Source of the DNA: Candidatus Obscuribacterales bacterium
GTDB lineage: Bacteria > Cyanobacteriota > Vampirovibrionia > Obscuribacterales > Obscuribacteraceae
Length of the DNA: 48,412 bases
Reading direction: 5' to 3'
Assembly: GCA_020050685.1 (NCBI GenBank)
Contig: JAGVKG010000063.1
Span: 1-48,412, forward strand
Shown: positions 34,091 to 42,579 of the stretch, in pieces
Position numbering within the stretch: the first letter of the stretch is position 1
Layout of the letters: the number at the start of each line of letters is the position of its first letter
Made by a program: the position numbers and the translations under genes
The notes under the pieces: model-generated
Told to the model about the DNA's origin: nothing
What the model saw: only the letters and a program-made list of their open reading frames with translations
Database searches by the model: none

Positions 34091-34160
34091 CTGTCATCCT
34101 GGGTATTCTGTCATCCGTAGGGGCGAGGCATGCCTCGCCCGCATTGCGACGAAGGATCTC
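34091..34160. repeat. Composite dispersed repeat (TGTCATCC plus GGGCGAGGC palindrome)
   Basis: Two direct copies of CTGTCATCC (34091-34099 and 34108-34116, period 17) are followed by a 20-bp perfect palindrome GGGCGAGGCATGCCTCGCCC (34121-34140) and then GAAGGATCTC (34151-34160). TGTCATCC...GAAGGATCT pairs occur as intergenic repeats in many bacterial genomes. It lies just downstream of the amidase gene on its strand, but has no T run. Confidence 0.6.
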
Positions 34161-36041
34161 TCATGTTCCCTTCGAGCCCGTCTCCAACAGATATTTCTCG
34201 ATTCCCCTTTCGATAGCCTCAGCTGCTTTTTCTTGTATCTCCGGGCGGATTAGTTCCGAATATTCATCCGGATTGATCATGAAGCCAACTTCTATCAAAC
34301 AGGCTAAAAGCTGTGATGGTCTGGCTAATGCCAGGTTGTCATAAAATACGCCAAAGTCCGGAAAGCCTAGTCCGCTGACTGTCGATTTTTGCAATTGACG
34401 TGCCAGAGCTTGCGATTGAGGTTGGTACCAATACGCAGAAGTGCCGCGTGCGCTCCAAGGATCGCGCCCATCGGGTAAGGCATTGTTGTGAACGGAAATC
34501 AGTAAGTCTGCCTTGCTGGTAACAGCAGTCTTGACGCGATCGGCAAGCGATACGTCTTGATCTTCTCGCAGGCGCGTCATGATCACGCGCGCGCCTTTTG
34601 CTTCCAGCAAGTGTGCAAGTTTAATTGCAATGCCCAAGTTGATTGCTGATTCGTGAATGCCGGATGGACCAATGGCACCGGTCTCTTGCCCGCCGTGTCC
34701 CGGGTCCAAACAAATGCTCACGCCCTTTAATCGAGAGGCATCGTTTGTCTCACTTGCTTCCATTTTTGGTGGTGATTTTATATGTAAAACGAGATTGGTG
34801 CCTTCGTAAGAACCATAATATCCCCACTGATTATTTGATTTCAGTTTGACCTTAAGCTCATAGACTTTGTCTTCTGCCTGATTCCAGACTACTTGATCAA
34901 TCATATGAGTTGGTCTTTGTGTCTCAGCCGGACAGATCCAGTCTGTGTCCGACGTTGCACCATAGATACTGAGGGAAAGGCGTCCGCCCGCAGCTTGTTG
35001 TATCTTATAAGGTAATCTTTGATTTAAGGGAACGACAATGCGATCGCCATATGCATCGGCTTCCAGATTGACAGTGCGCACCACAGAGTGCGGGATTTGT
35101 CCGGTTTGATCATTTAAAACCAAATCTTCTTTGGCAATCCAAACATGATGATTGTTAGAAAGAAGTGCACGCATGGAATTTCCTTGCCAACCATCAATTA
35201 AATAGGCAACGCCTGACGGCATGGGAGTGGTGCGGGCTTGACCAGGGCCGAGACGTACGACAGTTTCATCATGTGCTGTGTAAGCAGGCACAGGTTGGTC
35301 GACAGTTGAGATGCGACATGGCGCCGGCAACTGAATTTTTTTGCCGGATTTTTCGCAAACAAAGCGAGGATGAATTTGCGAAAAATGATCATGGGCCGAA
35401 ACTTGATAATAGCCTATGTAATAATCCGGCCTGTTTTGTCCCCACCAATGCAACGTGATACCAAAGGCGGCATCGAGTCCGCGATTTACCGGTCGAACGG
35501 AAGTTCCAGCAGACTGTTCGCGCAAGATAATTTTATGATTGGCTAACTCAACCGTTACTTTGGATTTTGCTTGCGCGCGAACGGCAAAACCAATCAGATC
35601 GCCTGCTGTCACGCCCAAATCTTCCTTTGGTTCAAGAGAATCTTTAGCAAACTTAGGTAAGGCACCGCTCAATACCGGTTGGGCTTGTGGCCTTCTGACT
35701 GTGACTGATGTGCTCAAGCCTTTGGCTGCATCTGTTGCATCTTCTTCTGTTAAGATGAATGTATTTGTACCAGGTTTTAAGGCAACAACATGGCCAAAAA
35801 ATCCATCGCGGTTGGTTTTAACCGGCAAGCCGTTGCAAAAGATTTTGTGATTGGCAGTAGCAGCACCGACCAAAAAAGTTGAGGCACAGTCAATTTCGGC
35901 GCCTGCTTTCGGATAAACGACAGATACTGGTGCCTGCGGTTTGCCTTCGGCTGCCTGTACATTTGATTGATTGCCATAACTGCCGAGCAAGGCGCTTGAA
36001 AGTAAGCAAGCTAAGATTCTTCCTTGCACATTTTGCTGCAT
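34161..36041 (-). CDS. N-acetylmuramoyl-L-alanine amidase
   Basis: A secreted amidase_3 zinc enzyme cleaving peptidoglycan between MurNAc and L-Ala, for cell separation or remodelling. A signal peptide (residues 1-30, ending VQAA) is followed by about 400 residues of beta-rich N-terminal domains with an SH3- or AMIN-like pattern (VSVVYPKAGAEIDCASTFLV, YTAHDETVVRLGPG), then the catalytic domain from about 435. The zinc ligands are H in CLDPGHGG, E in IHESAIN and H in ISVHNNA; the catalytic Glu is in LIEVGFM. At 626 residues it is large because of its N-terminal part, which may bind a wall polymer. It starts 4 nt after the DUF547 stop. Confidence 0.92.
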   Translation of the reverse strand: MQQNVQGRILACLLSSALLGSYGNQSNVQAAEGKPQAPVSVVYPKAGAEIDCASTFLVGAATANHKIFCNGLPVKTNRDGFFGHVVALKPGTNTFILTEEDATDAAKGLSTSVTVRRPQAQPVLSGALPKFAKDSLEPKEDLGVTAGDLIGFAVRAQAKSKVTVELANHKIILREQSAGTSVRPVNRGLDAAFGITLHWWGQNRPDYYIGYYQVSAHDHFSQIHPRFVCEKSGKKIQLPAPCRISTVDQPVPAYTAHDETVVRLGPGQARTTPMPSGVAYLIDGWQGNSMRALLSNNHHVWIAKEDLVLNDQTGQIPHSVVRTVNLEADAYGDRIVVPLNQRLPYKIQQAAGGRLSLSIYGATSDTDWICPAETQRPTHMIDQVVWNQAEDKVYELKVKLKSNNQWGYYGSYEGTNLVLHIKSPPKMEASETNDASRLKGVSICLDPGHGGQETGAIGPSGIHESAINLGIAIKLAHLLEAKGARVIMTRLREDQDVSLADRVKTAVTSKADLLISVHNNALPDGRDPWSARGTSAYWYQPQSQALARQLQKSTVSGLGFPDFGVFYDNLALARPSQLLACLIEVGFMINPDEYSELIRPEIQEKAAEAIERGIEKYLLETGSKGT

Positions 36042-36045
36042 GTTC

Positions 36046-36894
36046 TTATTCGCCTTTCTGATTGAGATCGTTCAATTGCCAATTGAAATTGATCATGTAA
36101 CTTTGTTGCACGGCTGGATTGTGCAAATCTACTCGCTCGTTTGGAGCGAGTACCGCATTGACGAATACAAATGGCGAACCATATTCGCGTTCAAACAATC
36201 CCTCATACCATTTAAAAAATGGCGACAGTGAAAACTTATTAGTATCAACATTCACCAAGACATTGTCCTGATTTGCGACAAACTTTTCGGTATTGTTTTT
36301 CATGTCCTCGATTAAACTTTGGGCGCTAATGACATGATTAATCAATGGCGGAAAACCACGTGCACCACCGCAGACACAAAATATGGCTTGAGTATTTTCG
36401 CCGACAAGGCGAGGTTTGATTTGATTATCCATGATGTCGGAAGCTGAGTAAGTATGCCCACCAATGACAAACTTGCGCATGCTCAGCTCTCGCCCAATCT
36501 TCATTATCGAACTGACGGGATAGTGGTCAACCACGTTTTTGATAATCAGTAAATTGTAGGTATTAATCCAAAATGTAAGTTGTTCTTTGGGATTGACGAT
36601 TTTGTTGGGACTAATGTGTTCAAGTTCGGCAAGCTGCCTGTCCAGTTCAGTAGAACTGGCAATTTGTCGATAATCAACCAGATCGTTTTTGACTGAGGCC
36701 TTGAGGATTTGATCGTAAGTTGTAAAAGCATAAGAAAGCGGCTGGCTGGCCGGGGTCAGTATGGCTTTGAAATAACTGCCTAAATTCGTCGTAAATTCCA
36801 GAGCGATGAATAAGAAACCAGCAATCATCAAGAACAAAGGAATGACATTGCGCTTCGTAAATACTTTGGCTTGGAAACCCTGCAAGTTTTTCAC
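36046..36894 (-). CDS. DUF547 membrane-anchored protein
   Basis: A 282-residue protein with one N-terminal membrane helix (residues about 18-36) and a DUF547 domain from about 55 on. Signature patches are YDQILKASVKNDLVDYRQI, EQLTFWINTYNLLIIKNVVD with HYPVSS following, and FCVCGGARGFPPL, whose Cys/Gly pair suggests a papain-like or transglutaminase-like fold, though activity is unproven. GTG 36894 is the start, preceded by GGAAAG. It forms an operon with the amidase, hinting at a wall-linked role. Confidence 0.85.
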   Translation of the reverse strand: MKNLQGFQAKVFTKRNVIPLFLMIAGFLFIALEFTTNLGSYFKAILTPASQPLSYAFTTYDQILKASVKNDLVDYRQIASSTELDRQLAELEHISPNKIVNPKEQLTFWINTYNLLIIKNVVDHYPVSSIMKIGRELSMRKFVIGGHTYSASDIMDNQIKPRLVGENTQAIFCVCGGARGFPPLINHVISAQSLIEDMKNNTEKFVANQDNVLVNVDTNKFSLSPFFKWYEGLFEREYGSPFVFVNAVLAPNERVDLHNPAVQQSYMINFNWQLNDLNQKGE

Positions 36895-36901
36895 GTTTGT
36901 C

Positions 36902-36930
36902 TTTCCATCAAAACCCGACCCTGGGATAAT
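36902..36930 (+). promoter_or_regulatory. Candidate promoter of the CpdA-like gene
   Basis: TTTCCA (36902-36907), a 17-nt spacer and GATAAT (36925-36930) lie in the 103-nt divergent region between DUF547 and the phosphoesterase gene. Confidence 0.45.
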
Positions 36931-36997
36931 TGTAGCTGGCTCCCATCATTTATTTTTATCGGGATTGATGAACTAAGGCAAGAGTAACTGGAAAAAA

Positions 36998-37837
36998 GTG
37001 CCAAGCAACGAGAGTAATGCCAAGAACACAGGCGAACCCATAAGGGTTTTGCAGTTGTCAGACACGCATTTGTTTGGCTCAGAAGACGGTCGGCTCTTGG
37101 GCGTGGACACTTTTGCAAGTTTGCAAGCTGTGATTGAACTGGCTCAGAGCTGTTATAAAACTGCTGATTGCATTTTGCTTACAGGCGATCTGGTACAAGA
37201 GGATCCTGACAAGGCATATCATCGTCTGGCTGAGGTGTGTCAGGACCTGAAGCGGCTCTACGGCAGAAAAATCTACTGCATACCAGGCAACCACGACGAT
37301 CCGGCAATCATGCGCAAAGTTTTGTCGCAATATTCGGACTTGTTTGCTTTCGGCCCGTCAGTTGTTTTTGATTCTTGGCAGATTGTGCTTTTGAGTTCGG
37401 CGAAAGAAGGATACGTCTCTGGGCGACTTGGCGATCCACAGCTAGCATCGCTGGATATGTTCTTGACGGAACGACCGGATCATTTTTCTTTGCTGACAAT
37501 GCACCATCAACCAATGCCTGTCGGCTCATATTGGATCGACAGAATTAGTTTAGAGGACAACGATAAATTTGCTCGCGTGATTGCGAGACACAAAAACGTG
37601 AGAGTAATTGCCTGGGGCCACGTGCACCAAGAGTTTTCCCATGAGCAAGATGGAATTATTTGGCTGTCTTGCCCCTCCACATGCGTGCAATTTAAACCTG
37701 CAAGAGAATTTGCGCTAGATGACAAACTCCCCGGCTTCCGTCTAATCGAATTATTTTCTGATGGCACAATCCAAACAAAAGTCCACCGCCTAGAAAACTA
37801 CAATCTCGGCCTCGACCTAAACGCCAAAGGCTATTAG
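36998..37837 (+). CDS. Metallophosphoesterase, CpdA/GpdQ-like
   Basis: A 279-residue cytosolic calcineurin-type phosphoesterase with a full ligand set: LSDTHLF, TGDLVQ, PGNHDD, MHHQP and WGHVHQ. The overall length and order match cyclic nucleotide (CpdA) and glycerophosphodiester (GpdQ) phosphodiesterases; the substrate cannot be decided. The start is GTG 36998 after a weak GGAAAAAAG. It is divergent from the DUF547-amidase operon. Repeats R5 and R6 lie after its stop. Confidence 0.85.
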   Translation: MPSNESNAKNTGEPIRVLQLSDTHLFGSEDGRLLGVDTFASLQAVIELAQSCYKTADCILLTGDLVQEDPDKAYHRLAEVCQDLKRLYGRKIYCIPGNHDDPAIMRKVLSQYSDLFAFGPSVVFDSWQIVLLSSAKEGYVSGRLGDPQLASLDMFLTERPDHFSLLTMHHQPMPVGSYWIDRISLEDNDKFARVIARHKNVRVIAWGHVHQEFSHEQDGIIWLSCPSTCVQFKPAREFALDDKLPGFRLIELFSDGTIQTKVHRLENYNLGLDLNAKGY

Positions 37838-37866
37838 AAACGAGTGCACAATCAAACTATGCGCGT

Positions 37867-37959
37867 CCATCAAGCGAACGAACGATTGCGGTGAGCAATC
37901 GGCAGTGAGCGCCGTCAATGCGGAGAAGGAGCCAAAGGCGACGACGGAGCATTTAAATC
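37867..37959 (-). repeat. Dispersed structured repeat, copy R5
   Basis: On the minus strand it reads GGATTTAAATGCTCCGTCG, TTTGGCTCCTTCTCCGC, GGCGCTC, a perfect hairpin CGATTGC-tcacc-GCAATCG (stem at 37883-37889 and 37895-37901) and a TTCGCTTGATGG tail. It is almost identical to R4 some 6.5 kb away. Confidence 0.85.
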
Positions 37960-37966
37960 CAAACTG

Positions 37967-38060
37967 CCCATCAAGTGAGGCGAAGGACCGCGATGAGCTG
38001 TCCGCAGCCGAGCGTCTACAGCACGGAGGAGGTGAGGAACGAACCGACGGAGTGCTTAAA
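37967..38060 (-). repeat. Dispersed structured repeat, copy R6
   Basis: On the minus strand: TTTTAAGCACTCCGTCGG, CACCTCCTCCG, TAGACGCTC, a one-mismatch hairpin GGACAGC-tcatc-GCGGTCC and a CTCACTTGATGG tail. It is in tandem with R5 and begins 4 nt from the 3' end of tRNA-Ala. Confidence 0.8.
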
Positions 38061-38063
38061 ATA

Positions 38064-38136
38064 TGGAGCGTACCGGGTTCGAACCGGTGACCTCTTCAAT
38101 GCCATTGAAGCGCGCTACCAACTGCGCTAACGCCCC
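38064..38136 (-). tRNA. tRNA-Ala (anticodon GGC)
   Basis: A complete 73-nt cloverleaf: acceptor GGGGCGT/ACGCTCC with the G3:U70 wobble that identifies alanine tRNA, D arm GCGC/GCGC, anticodon arm CTTCA-ATGGCAT-TGAAG (anticodon GGC, reading GCC/GCU), T arm ACCGG-TTCGAAC-CCGGT and discriminator A. CCA is not encoded. It is isolated, with repeats R5/R6 just downstream. Confidence 0.97.
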
Positions 38137-38432
38137 TTATCCACATAGACTTATATCATATCTTCCGACATTTTTACAGGCTTGTCAGGAGAGGCTTGGA
38201 GGCTGCTTTTCGCACGACCCTTTGCAGCCGCACGCAGCCGATATTATTTCCACTTTTAAGTGAGCTAATAGTTAAACTTGCGCATATGTTGTGGAAACCA
38301 GGAGCACTGCCTGTTTAGCGCAATCGTGCAGTCTTTAGATTAGCTCTCAGTAATCGTTGCTGCTCTGCTTTTAGCTATATTGCTTCTAGTTATATTGGTA
38401 TTTGAATTTTAGTATATATATCTGAGGTCGTG
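38137..38432. other. Intergenic stretch between tRNA-Ala and the isochorismatase gene
   Basis: About 295 nt with no recognisable gene. It must hold the divergent promoters of the tRNA (minus) and the isochorismatase gene (plus). Two near-repeats, CTATATTG and TTATATTGG around 38375-38400, lie near an AT-rich tract TATATATA before the start. No terminator or RNA gene was seen. Confidence 0.5.
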
Positions 38433-38987
38433 ATGCGTCACCCCAATCTGTTGACAGCCGAGAATTCCGTTTTGTTAGTAGTTGATTTGCAGGAGTCATT
38501 TCGCAAGCACCTGCCCGACATTGCCAACTTAACGCGCAACGTTTCCATCCTGGTTGAAGCAGCCAAAATTCTCAAGTTGCCTGTGATTGTGACTGAGCAA
38601 TATCCACAAGGGCTGGGAAAGACATTGGCGGAGATTACTGCTTGCATGGGTGATCACCAGTATTTTGAAAAAACAGCATTCAGCTGTTGTGGTGCTTCTG
38701 GTTTCATGGAAGGACTGAAGGAACTCAATCGCAAACAAGTAATCGTCTGCGGTATCGAAGCACACGTATGCGTAAACCAGACAGTACATGATCTTATACA
38801 AGACGGGTATCAAGTTCATGTGGTGGCTGATGCCATTGCCAGTCGTGCCTCAAAGAACAAAGAATATGGCTTGTCGAAGATGCTTTCTTCGGGAGCAATT
38901 GGTACTTGTTTGGAAACAGTACTGTTTGAGCTTCTCTATGAATCAGGTACTGAACTGTTCAAATCCGTCCAAAGACTGATTCGATAA
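38433..38987 (+). CDS. Isochorismatase-like cysteine hydrolase
   Basis: A 184-residue cysteine hydrolase of the isochorismatase/nicotinamidase superfamily. The catalytic triad is visible as Asp in LLVVDLQESF, Lys in FEKTAFSCCG and Cys in CGIEAHVCVNQT, the last preceded by the non-prolyl cis-peptide region. The smaller size and sequence resemble the YcaC/hydrolase subgroup more than PncA, which has metal-binding Asp/His residues not seen here. GAGGT precedes ATG 38433 by about 5 nt; GTG 38430 is possible. It precedes tolC by about 70 nt. Confidence 0.85.
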   Translation: MRHPNLLTAENSVLLVVDLQESFRKHLPDIANLTRNVSILVEAAKILKLPVIVTEQYPQGLGKTLAEITACMGDHQYFEKTAFSCCGASGFMEGLKELNRKQVIVCGIEAHVCVNQTVHDLIQDGYQVHVVADAIASRASKNKEYGLSKMLSSGAIGTCLETVLFELLYESGTELFKSVQRLIR

Positions 38988-39059
38988 AAACTTGGGAGCA
39001 AACGGGGCACTGAAGAATTGGTATTGAACAGTAAAGATGAAAACAAATTTGAAAGTAGT

Positions 39060-40847
39060 GTGAATAAACTTTCAATACTTGTTTGTCTTCGCTTCGTGCT
39101 GATTTTGGTTTTGGTGACGCAGAATTTTTTCTCAGGCCAAATGGTTGACGCTGCTCAAACGGTTGATGAAAGTCAACAGTTAGTCAGCGATCCTGAAGCC
39201 AAGAAATTTGTTAGTCAGTCGATCAATCAGTCAACTAGCACTGGTTCGTTTGGCAAGTTGCCCTCGATAAACACTTATCCTTTTGCTACACCAGCGGAGG
39301 ACATTACGCTCCAGCTGCCTCGCTCAAGCGAACTCTTGCCGGTGGGACCGAATATGCCACCCATCCGTTTGGAGGCAAACTTTACGGAGCCAATTACCTT
39401 GCGAGAAGCGCTGGTTTATGCCCTGGATCACAATTTGCCGATTAATATCAATCGCGCCAATGTGCAAGTGCAAAGGTGGACATGGCTCAGTGCGATGGGT
39501 AACTTTCTCCCCAACTATGTCAGCAGCTACACGCAACAACATCTGAGCGGCGCTACTTTGGTTGGTGGCATTATTCCTGTGACATTTAATACACCCAACG
39601 TGCAGGCGCAAGCCGGCTTTCAATACTATGGTTTTCAGGGCGGCAGAGTCATGTTCACGATGCTGCAGAACAAACACAATTGGCAGGCTTCAAAGCAACA
39701 GTTGTTTGCCAGCGTCAACGATAATTTCTTGGCCGTGGCCCAGGCTTACTACAATTTGTTGCGCGCGGAAGCCGTTTTGACGATTCAAATTCGTGCTGTC
39801 GAAACATCCAAAACACAGGTTGATTTGAACCAAAAATTAGAGCGTGCCGGAACAGGCACACGTTTCAATGTTTTGCAGTCACAAACTCAGTTGGCCACTG
39901 ACGAGCAAAATCTTTTGAACGCGGAAGTTGCTTTGCGTCAAGCAGCACTTGCGCTTGGTGTTTTGCTCAACCAAGATTTGTCCGGCAATATGATTTGCGT
40001 GGAAAATGTGGTCAAGAAAGTTCGTTTAATAGATCCCAGGCTAAACATCAACGATTTGATCAATATTGCTTGTGCCCATCGCCCGGAATTGAAGCAATAT
40101 GAACAATTGCGTTTGGCTGCCAGGCGCACCATTCAAGTGCAAGCTGCCCCACTTTATCCTCAATTCCTTTTTTATGGCAATATCAATGGCAATGGCCAGA
40201 CATTGGGCAATAGCCAACAATTAGTGCCGGGCAGTTTTAGTACGGTTTTGTTGCAAGGACCAGTGGCTGGACCGCCAATTCCGTCGCCCACCTCAAGAGG
40301 CACACCAATTGTTGAGGGTAACAATAATGGATTTAGTGGCACTGCCACACCATTTCTGCAGATGTTTCCGACTGCCGATGTTTGGACGCCACCATCGTTT
40401 ATCTCCCGGCAAATGCGTGCTTCGTACACAATTGGTATGCAGTTGATATGGAATTGGACCGGATTGGGTGCTCCGGCAGCTGCCAATATTCAAGCCGCCA
40501 AGGCTCAAGCTCGCCTGGTTTCTCTACAAGAAAATCAACAATTGCTCAGTGTGCTCAATCAGGTGCGGAATTCTTTCATTAATTCCAACCTGGCAGAAAA
40601 ACAAATTGATGTGGCATCGGTTGCCGTTTTGTCCTCATCAGAACAGTTGCGTTTGGCCCAAGTGCGATTGGCAAATGGCGTTGGCACCAATTTGGATGTG
40701 GTGGCGGCACAGCAAGCCTGGGTTCAGGCGCTTGTCAACAAAGCCAATGCCATTATTCAATTCAATGTCGCCCAAGCGCAATTGCTTCGGGATTTGGGTG
40801 TAATTAATATTGAAACCCTAACTTCTGGGCGCCTGTTGAATAAATAA
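39060..40847 (+). CDS. TolC-family outer membrane efflux protein
   Basis: An outer membrane channel for type I secretion or multidrug efflux. GTG 39060 gives a classical signal peptide (NKLSILVCLRFVLILVLVTQ, cleaved before VDAAQ); TTG 39018 or 39024 would add an acidic, unlikely leader, so the start is uncertain. Two OEP domains follow: ITLREALVYALDHNLPINI opens the first, with long coiled helices (AEAVLTIQIRAVETSKTQVD) and, about 200 residues later, the second repeat (SVLNQVRNSFINSNLAEKQI). A Pro/Gly-rich insertion (VAGPPIPSPTSRGTPIVEGN) sits between them. About 595 residues is longer than the E. coli protein. No MFP/RND genes are beside it; an ABC pair lies 1 kb downstream. Confidence 0.9.
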   Translation: MNKLSILVCLRFVLILVLVTQNFFSGQMVDAAQTVDESQQLVSDPEAKKFVSQSINQSTSTGSFGKLPSINTYPFATPAEDITLQLPRSSELLPVGPNMPPIRLEANFTEPITLREALVYALDHNLPININRANVQVQRWTWLSAMGNFLPNYVSSYTQQHLSGATLVGGIIPVTFNTPNVQAQAGFQYYGFQGGRVMFTMLQNKHNWQASKQQLFASVNDNFLAVAQAYYNLLRAEAVLTIQIRAVETSKTQVDLNQKLERAGTGTRFNVLQSQTQLATDEQNLLNAEVALRQAALALGVLLNQDLSGNMICVENVVKKVRLIDPRLNINDLINIACAHRPELKQYEQLRLAARRTIQVQAAPLYPQFLFYGNINGNGQTLGNSQQLVPGSFSTVLLQGPVAGPPIPSPTSRGTPIVEGNNNGFSGTATPFLQMFPTADVWTPPSFISRQMRASYTIGMQLIWNWTGLGAPAAANIQAAKAQARLVSLQENQQLLSVLNQVRNSFINSNLAEKQIDVASVAVLSSSEQLRLAQVRLANGVGTNLDVVAAQQAWVQALVNKANAIIQFNVAQAQLLRDLGVINIETLTSGRLLNK

Positions 40848-40889
40848 GCCCTGGCAACCGGTAGCCAATAGAACCTCTAATAATTCATC

Positions 40890-40914
40890 TTAGCTTTGGA
40901 TTACCCAAAGCTAA
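40890..40914. terminator. Perfect 10-bp hairpin between tolC and the sigma factor gene
   Basis: TTAGCTTTGG-attac-CCAAAGCTAA is an exact inverted repeat with a 5-nt loop, 43 nt after the tolC stop and 41 nt before the sigma factor start. There is no T run on either side, so it could be an operator or RNA-stability hairpin instead of a terminator. Confidence 0.45.
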
Positions 40915-40954
40915 CTCAAGCAGTTACAATATTATTAAAGAAGTGAGGCTTTGA

Positions 40955-41821
40955 GTGGTGTCTGGAAGTTTGCAAGAAAAATCTATACCCGAAGGCGCAG
41001 ATGTATCCGCCTGTGATAACAAAGATAGGGGCCAAGACCAAATTCATGTCTGGCTCCAGATCTACGCTGAGACCCGGGACCCTTCGGCTCGGGATTCGGT
41101 AATTCAGGCAGCATTGCCCTTAGTGAAGCGCATTGCCTATGGTCTGGCACGACGCTCGACTGACCCTGTGGAAGATCTGATTCAAGTTGGTTCAATTGGT
41201 CTGATTAAGGCTGTTGACCAGTTTAAGCCAGATGCTGGGGCTAAGTTCCAGACTTATGCCACCCACCTGATTACTGGTGAAATTCGTCACTACCTGCGTG
41301 ATAAGACGGCCATGATCCGTGCGCCACGCGAGCTGCAAGAACTTTCCTTCCGTATTAATCGCTTGGTGCAGAATTTGACTTTGCGCCTTGGTCGGGAGCC
41401 ATCAGATGTGGAAATTGCCAACGAATTGCAAATCCCTGTGGCGCGTGTCAATGAAGCTTATGAAGTTGATCGCCGCCGTACGATGATCTCGCTTGACCAA
41501 GCTTTGACTTCGGAAGCTGGCGGTGAACAATCGCTGGTTGATACTCTCGTTGACGGCAAATATCAAAGCTATCAAATTGCCAAAGAAGATCGCTTTATGT
41601 TGGCTGAGGCAATTAAACAGTTGCGAGACGGTTTGCGAGAAGTGGTCGAGCTGACCTTTTATGAGGATTTGAGTCAAACAGAGGTAGCCAGGCGTCTGGG
41701 CATTTCGCAAATGCAAGTTTCGCGTCGCCTTAGAGCTGCAACTAATGAGCTCTATAAGATTATTACTCAGAGTAAAAAGAACGCGGCACAAAAAGCAAAT
41801 CATGACCAACTACGTCATTGA
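40955..41821 (+). CDS. Group 3 sigma factor, SigF/SigB type
   Basis: A 288-residue alternative sigma factor. Region 2 reads DLIQVGSIGLIKAVDQFKPD then KFQTYATHLITGEIRHYLRD; region 3 includes LGREPSDVEIANELQI; region 4 includes ELTFYEDLSQTEVARRLGIS with the QMQVSRRLRAA recognition helix. It lacks region 1.1 and is of the SigB/SigF/SigG class. Cyanobacterial SigF controls pilus and motility genes, so a role in transcribing the pilus genes below is plausible but unproven. Start GTG 40955 (or GTG 40958) follows GAGG by 6 (9) nt. No anti-sigma gene is adjacent. The ABC gene starts 20 nt before its stop. Confidence 0.9.
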   Translation: MVSGSLQEKSIPEGADVSACDNKDRGQDQIHVWLQIYAETRDPSARDSVIQAALPLVKRIAYGLARRSTDPVEDLIQVGSIGLIKAVDQFKPDAGAKFQTYATHLITGEIRHYLRDKTAMIRAPRELQELSFRINRLVQNLTLRLGREPSDVEIANELQIPVARVNEAYEVDRRRTMISLDQALTSEAGGEQSLVDTLVDGKYQSYQIAKEDRFMLAEAIKQLRDGLREVVELTFYEDLSQTEVARRLGISQMQVSRRLRAATNELYKIITQSKKNAAQKANHDQLRH

Positions 41822-42569
41822 GACTTCTGACCTTATAAAAGATCATACAAGTCCCTTTTTACGCAAGAAATTTCGTGCGCTCGATCGCGTTACGATTCGC
41901 GTGCCTGAAGGTCAAACTTATGGTCTTTTGGGCTTGAATGGGGCAGGCAAGACTACTTTCCTCAAATTGTTGCTTGGACTTTTGAAAGTCACCGATGGCC
42001 AGGTCTCAGTTTTTGGGCACGAGCCCGGCAGCCCGAAAGCCCTGGCAAGAATTGGTTTTCTGCCGGAAAGTCCCTATTTTTACTCGCACCTGACGGCGCA
42101 AGAATTTTTGGATCTGGTGGGCAAGCTTTTTGGCATGAATGGCAAAACCCGGAAGGCAAAATCGCTAGAATTGCTGGCAATGGTTTCAATGGCCGAACAT
42201 GCCAAACGTCCTTTGCGCAAATATTCCAAAGGCATGTTGCAAAGGCTTGGTTTGGCTCAATCCTTAATGAATGATCCGGACATTCTCTTTTGGGATGAAC
42301 CAACCTCTGGGCTTGATCCGATTGGCCGCCGGGATGTGCGGCAAATTATTCTCAAACTAAAGTCGCAAGGCAAAACTATTTTCTTCAATTCGCATCTTCT
42401 GCCGGACGTGAACGAAGTTTGCGATCACGTAGGCATTTTGCATCGCGGTCGCTTGATTGGTGAGAAAGCAATTACTGATTCGGCAGGAACCGGGCGTTAT
42501 CAAGATTTAGAAAAATATTTCTTGGAGACCATTGCTCAAGCCGATCAGTCAAGATCGGCAAATAGCTAA
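41802..42569 (+). CDS. ABC transporter ATP-binding protein
   Basis: A 255-residue ABC ATPase with Walker A GLNGAGKTT (residues 44-52), Q-loop near GFLPESPYF, signature YSKGMLQRLGLAQ, Walker B ILFWDEPTSGLDP and the switch His in FNSHLL. The type is that of ABC-2 exporters (CcmA/NatA-like). ATG 41802 overlaps the sigma factor gene by 20 nt; the frame is open further upstream inside that gene, but there the residues do not match the family. It pairs with the permease gene that follows. Confidence 0.92.
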   Translation: MTNYVIETSDLIKDHTSPFLRKKFRALDRVTIRVPEGQTYGLLGLNGAGKTTFLKLLLGLLKVTDGQVSVFGHEPGSPKALARIGFLPESPYFYSHLTAQEFLDLVGKLFGMNGKTRKAKSLELLAMVSMAEHAKRPLRKYSKGMLQRLGLAQSLMNDPDILFWDEPTSGLDPIGRRDVRQIILKLKSQGKTIFFNSHLLPDVNEVCDHVGILHRGRLIGEKAITDSAGTGRYQDLEKYFLETIAQADQSRSANS

Positions 42570-42573
42570 GGAG
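42568..42573 (+). promoter_or_regulatory. Shine-Dalgarno site deciding the permease start
   Basis: AAGGAG lies 6 nt before ATG 42580, selecting it over an upstream in-frame ATG at 42532 inside the ATPase gene. Confidence 0.75.
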
Positions 42574-42579
42574 AATTGG

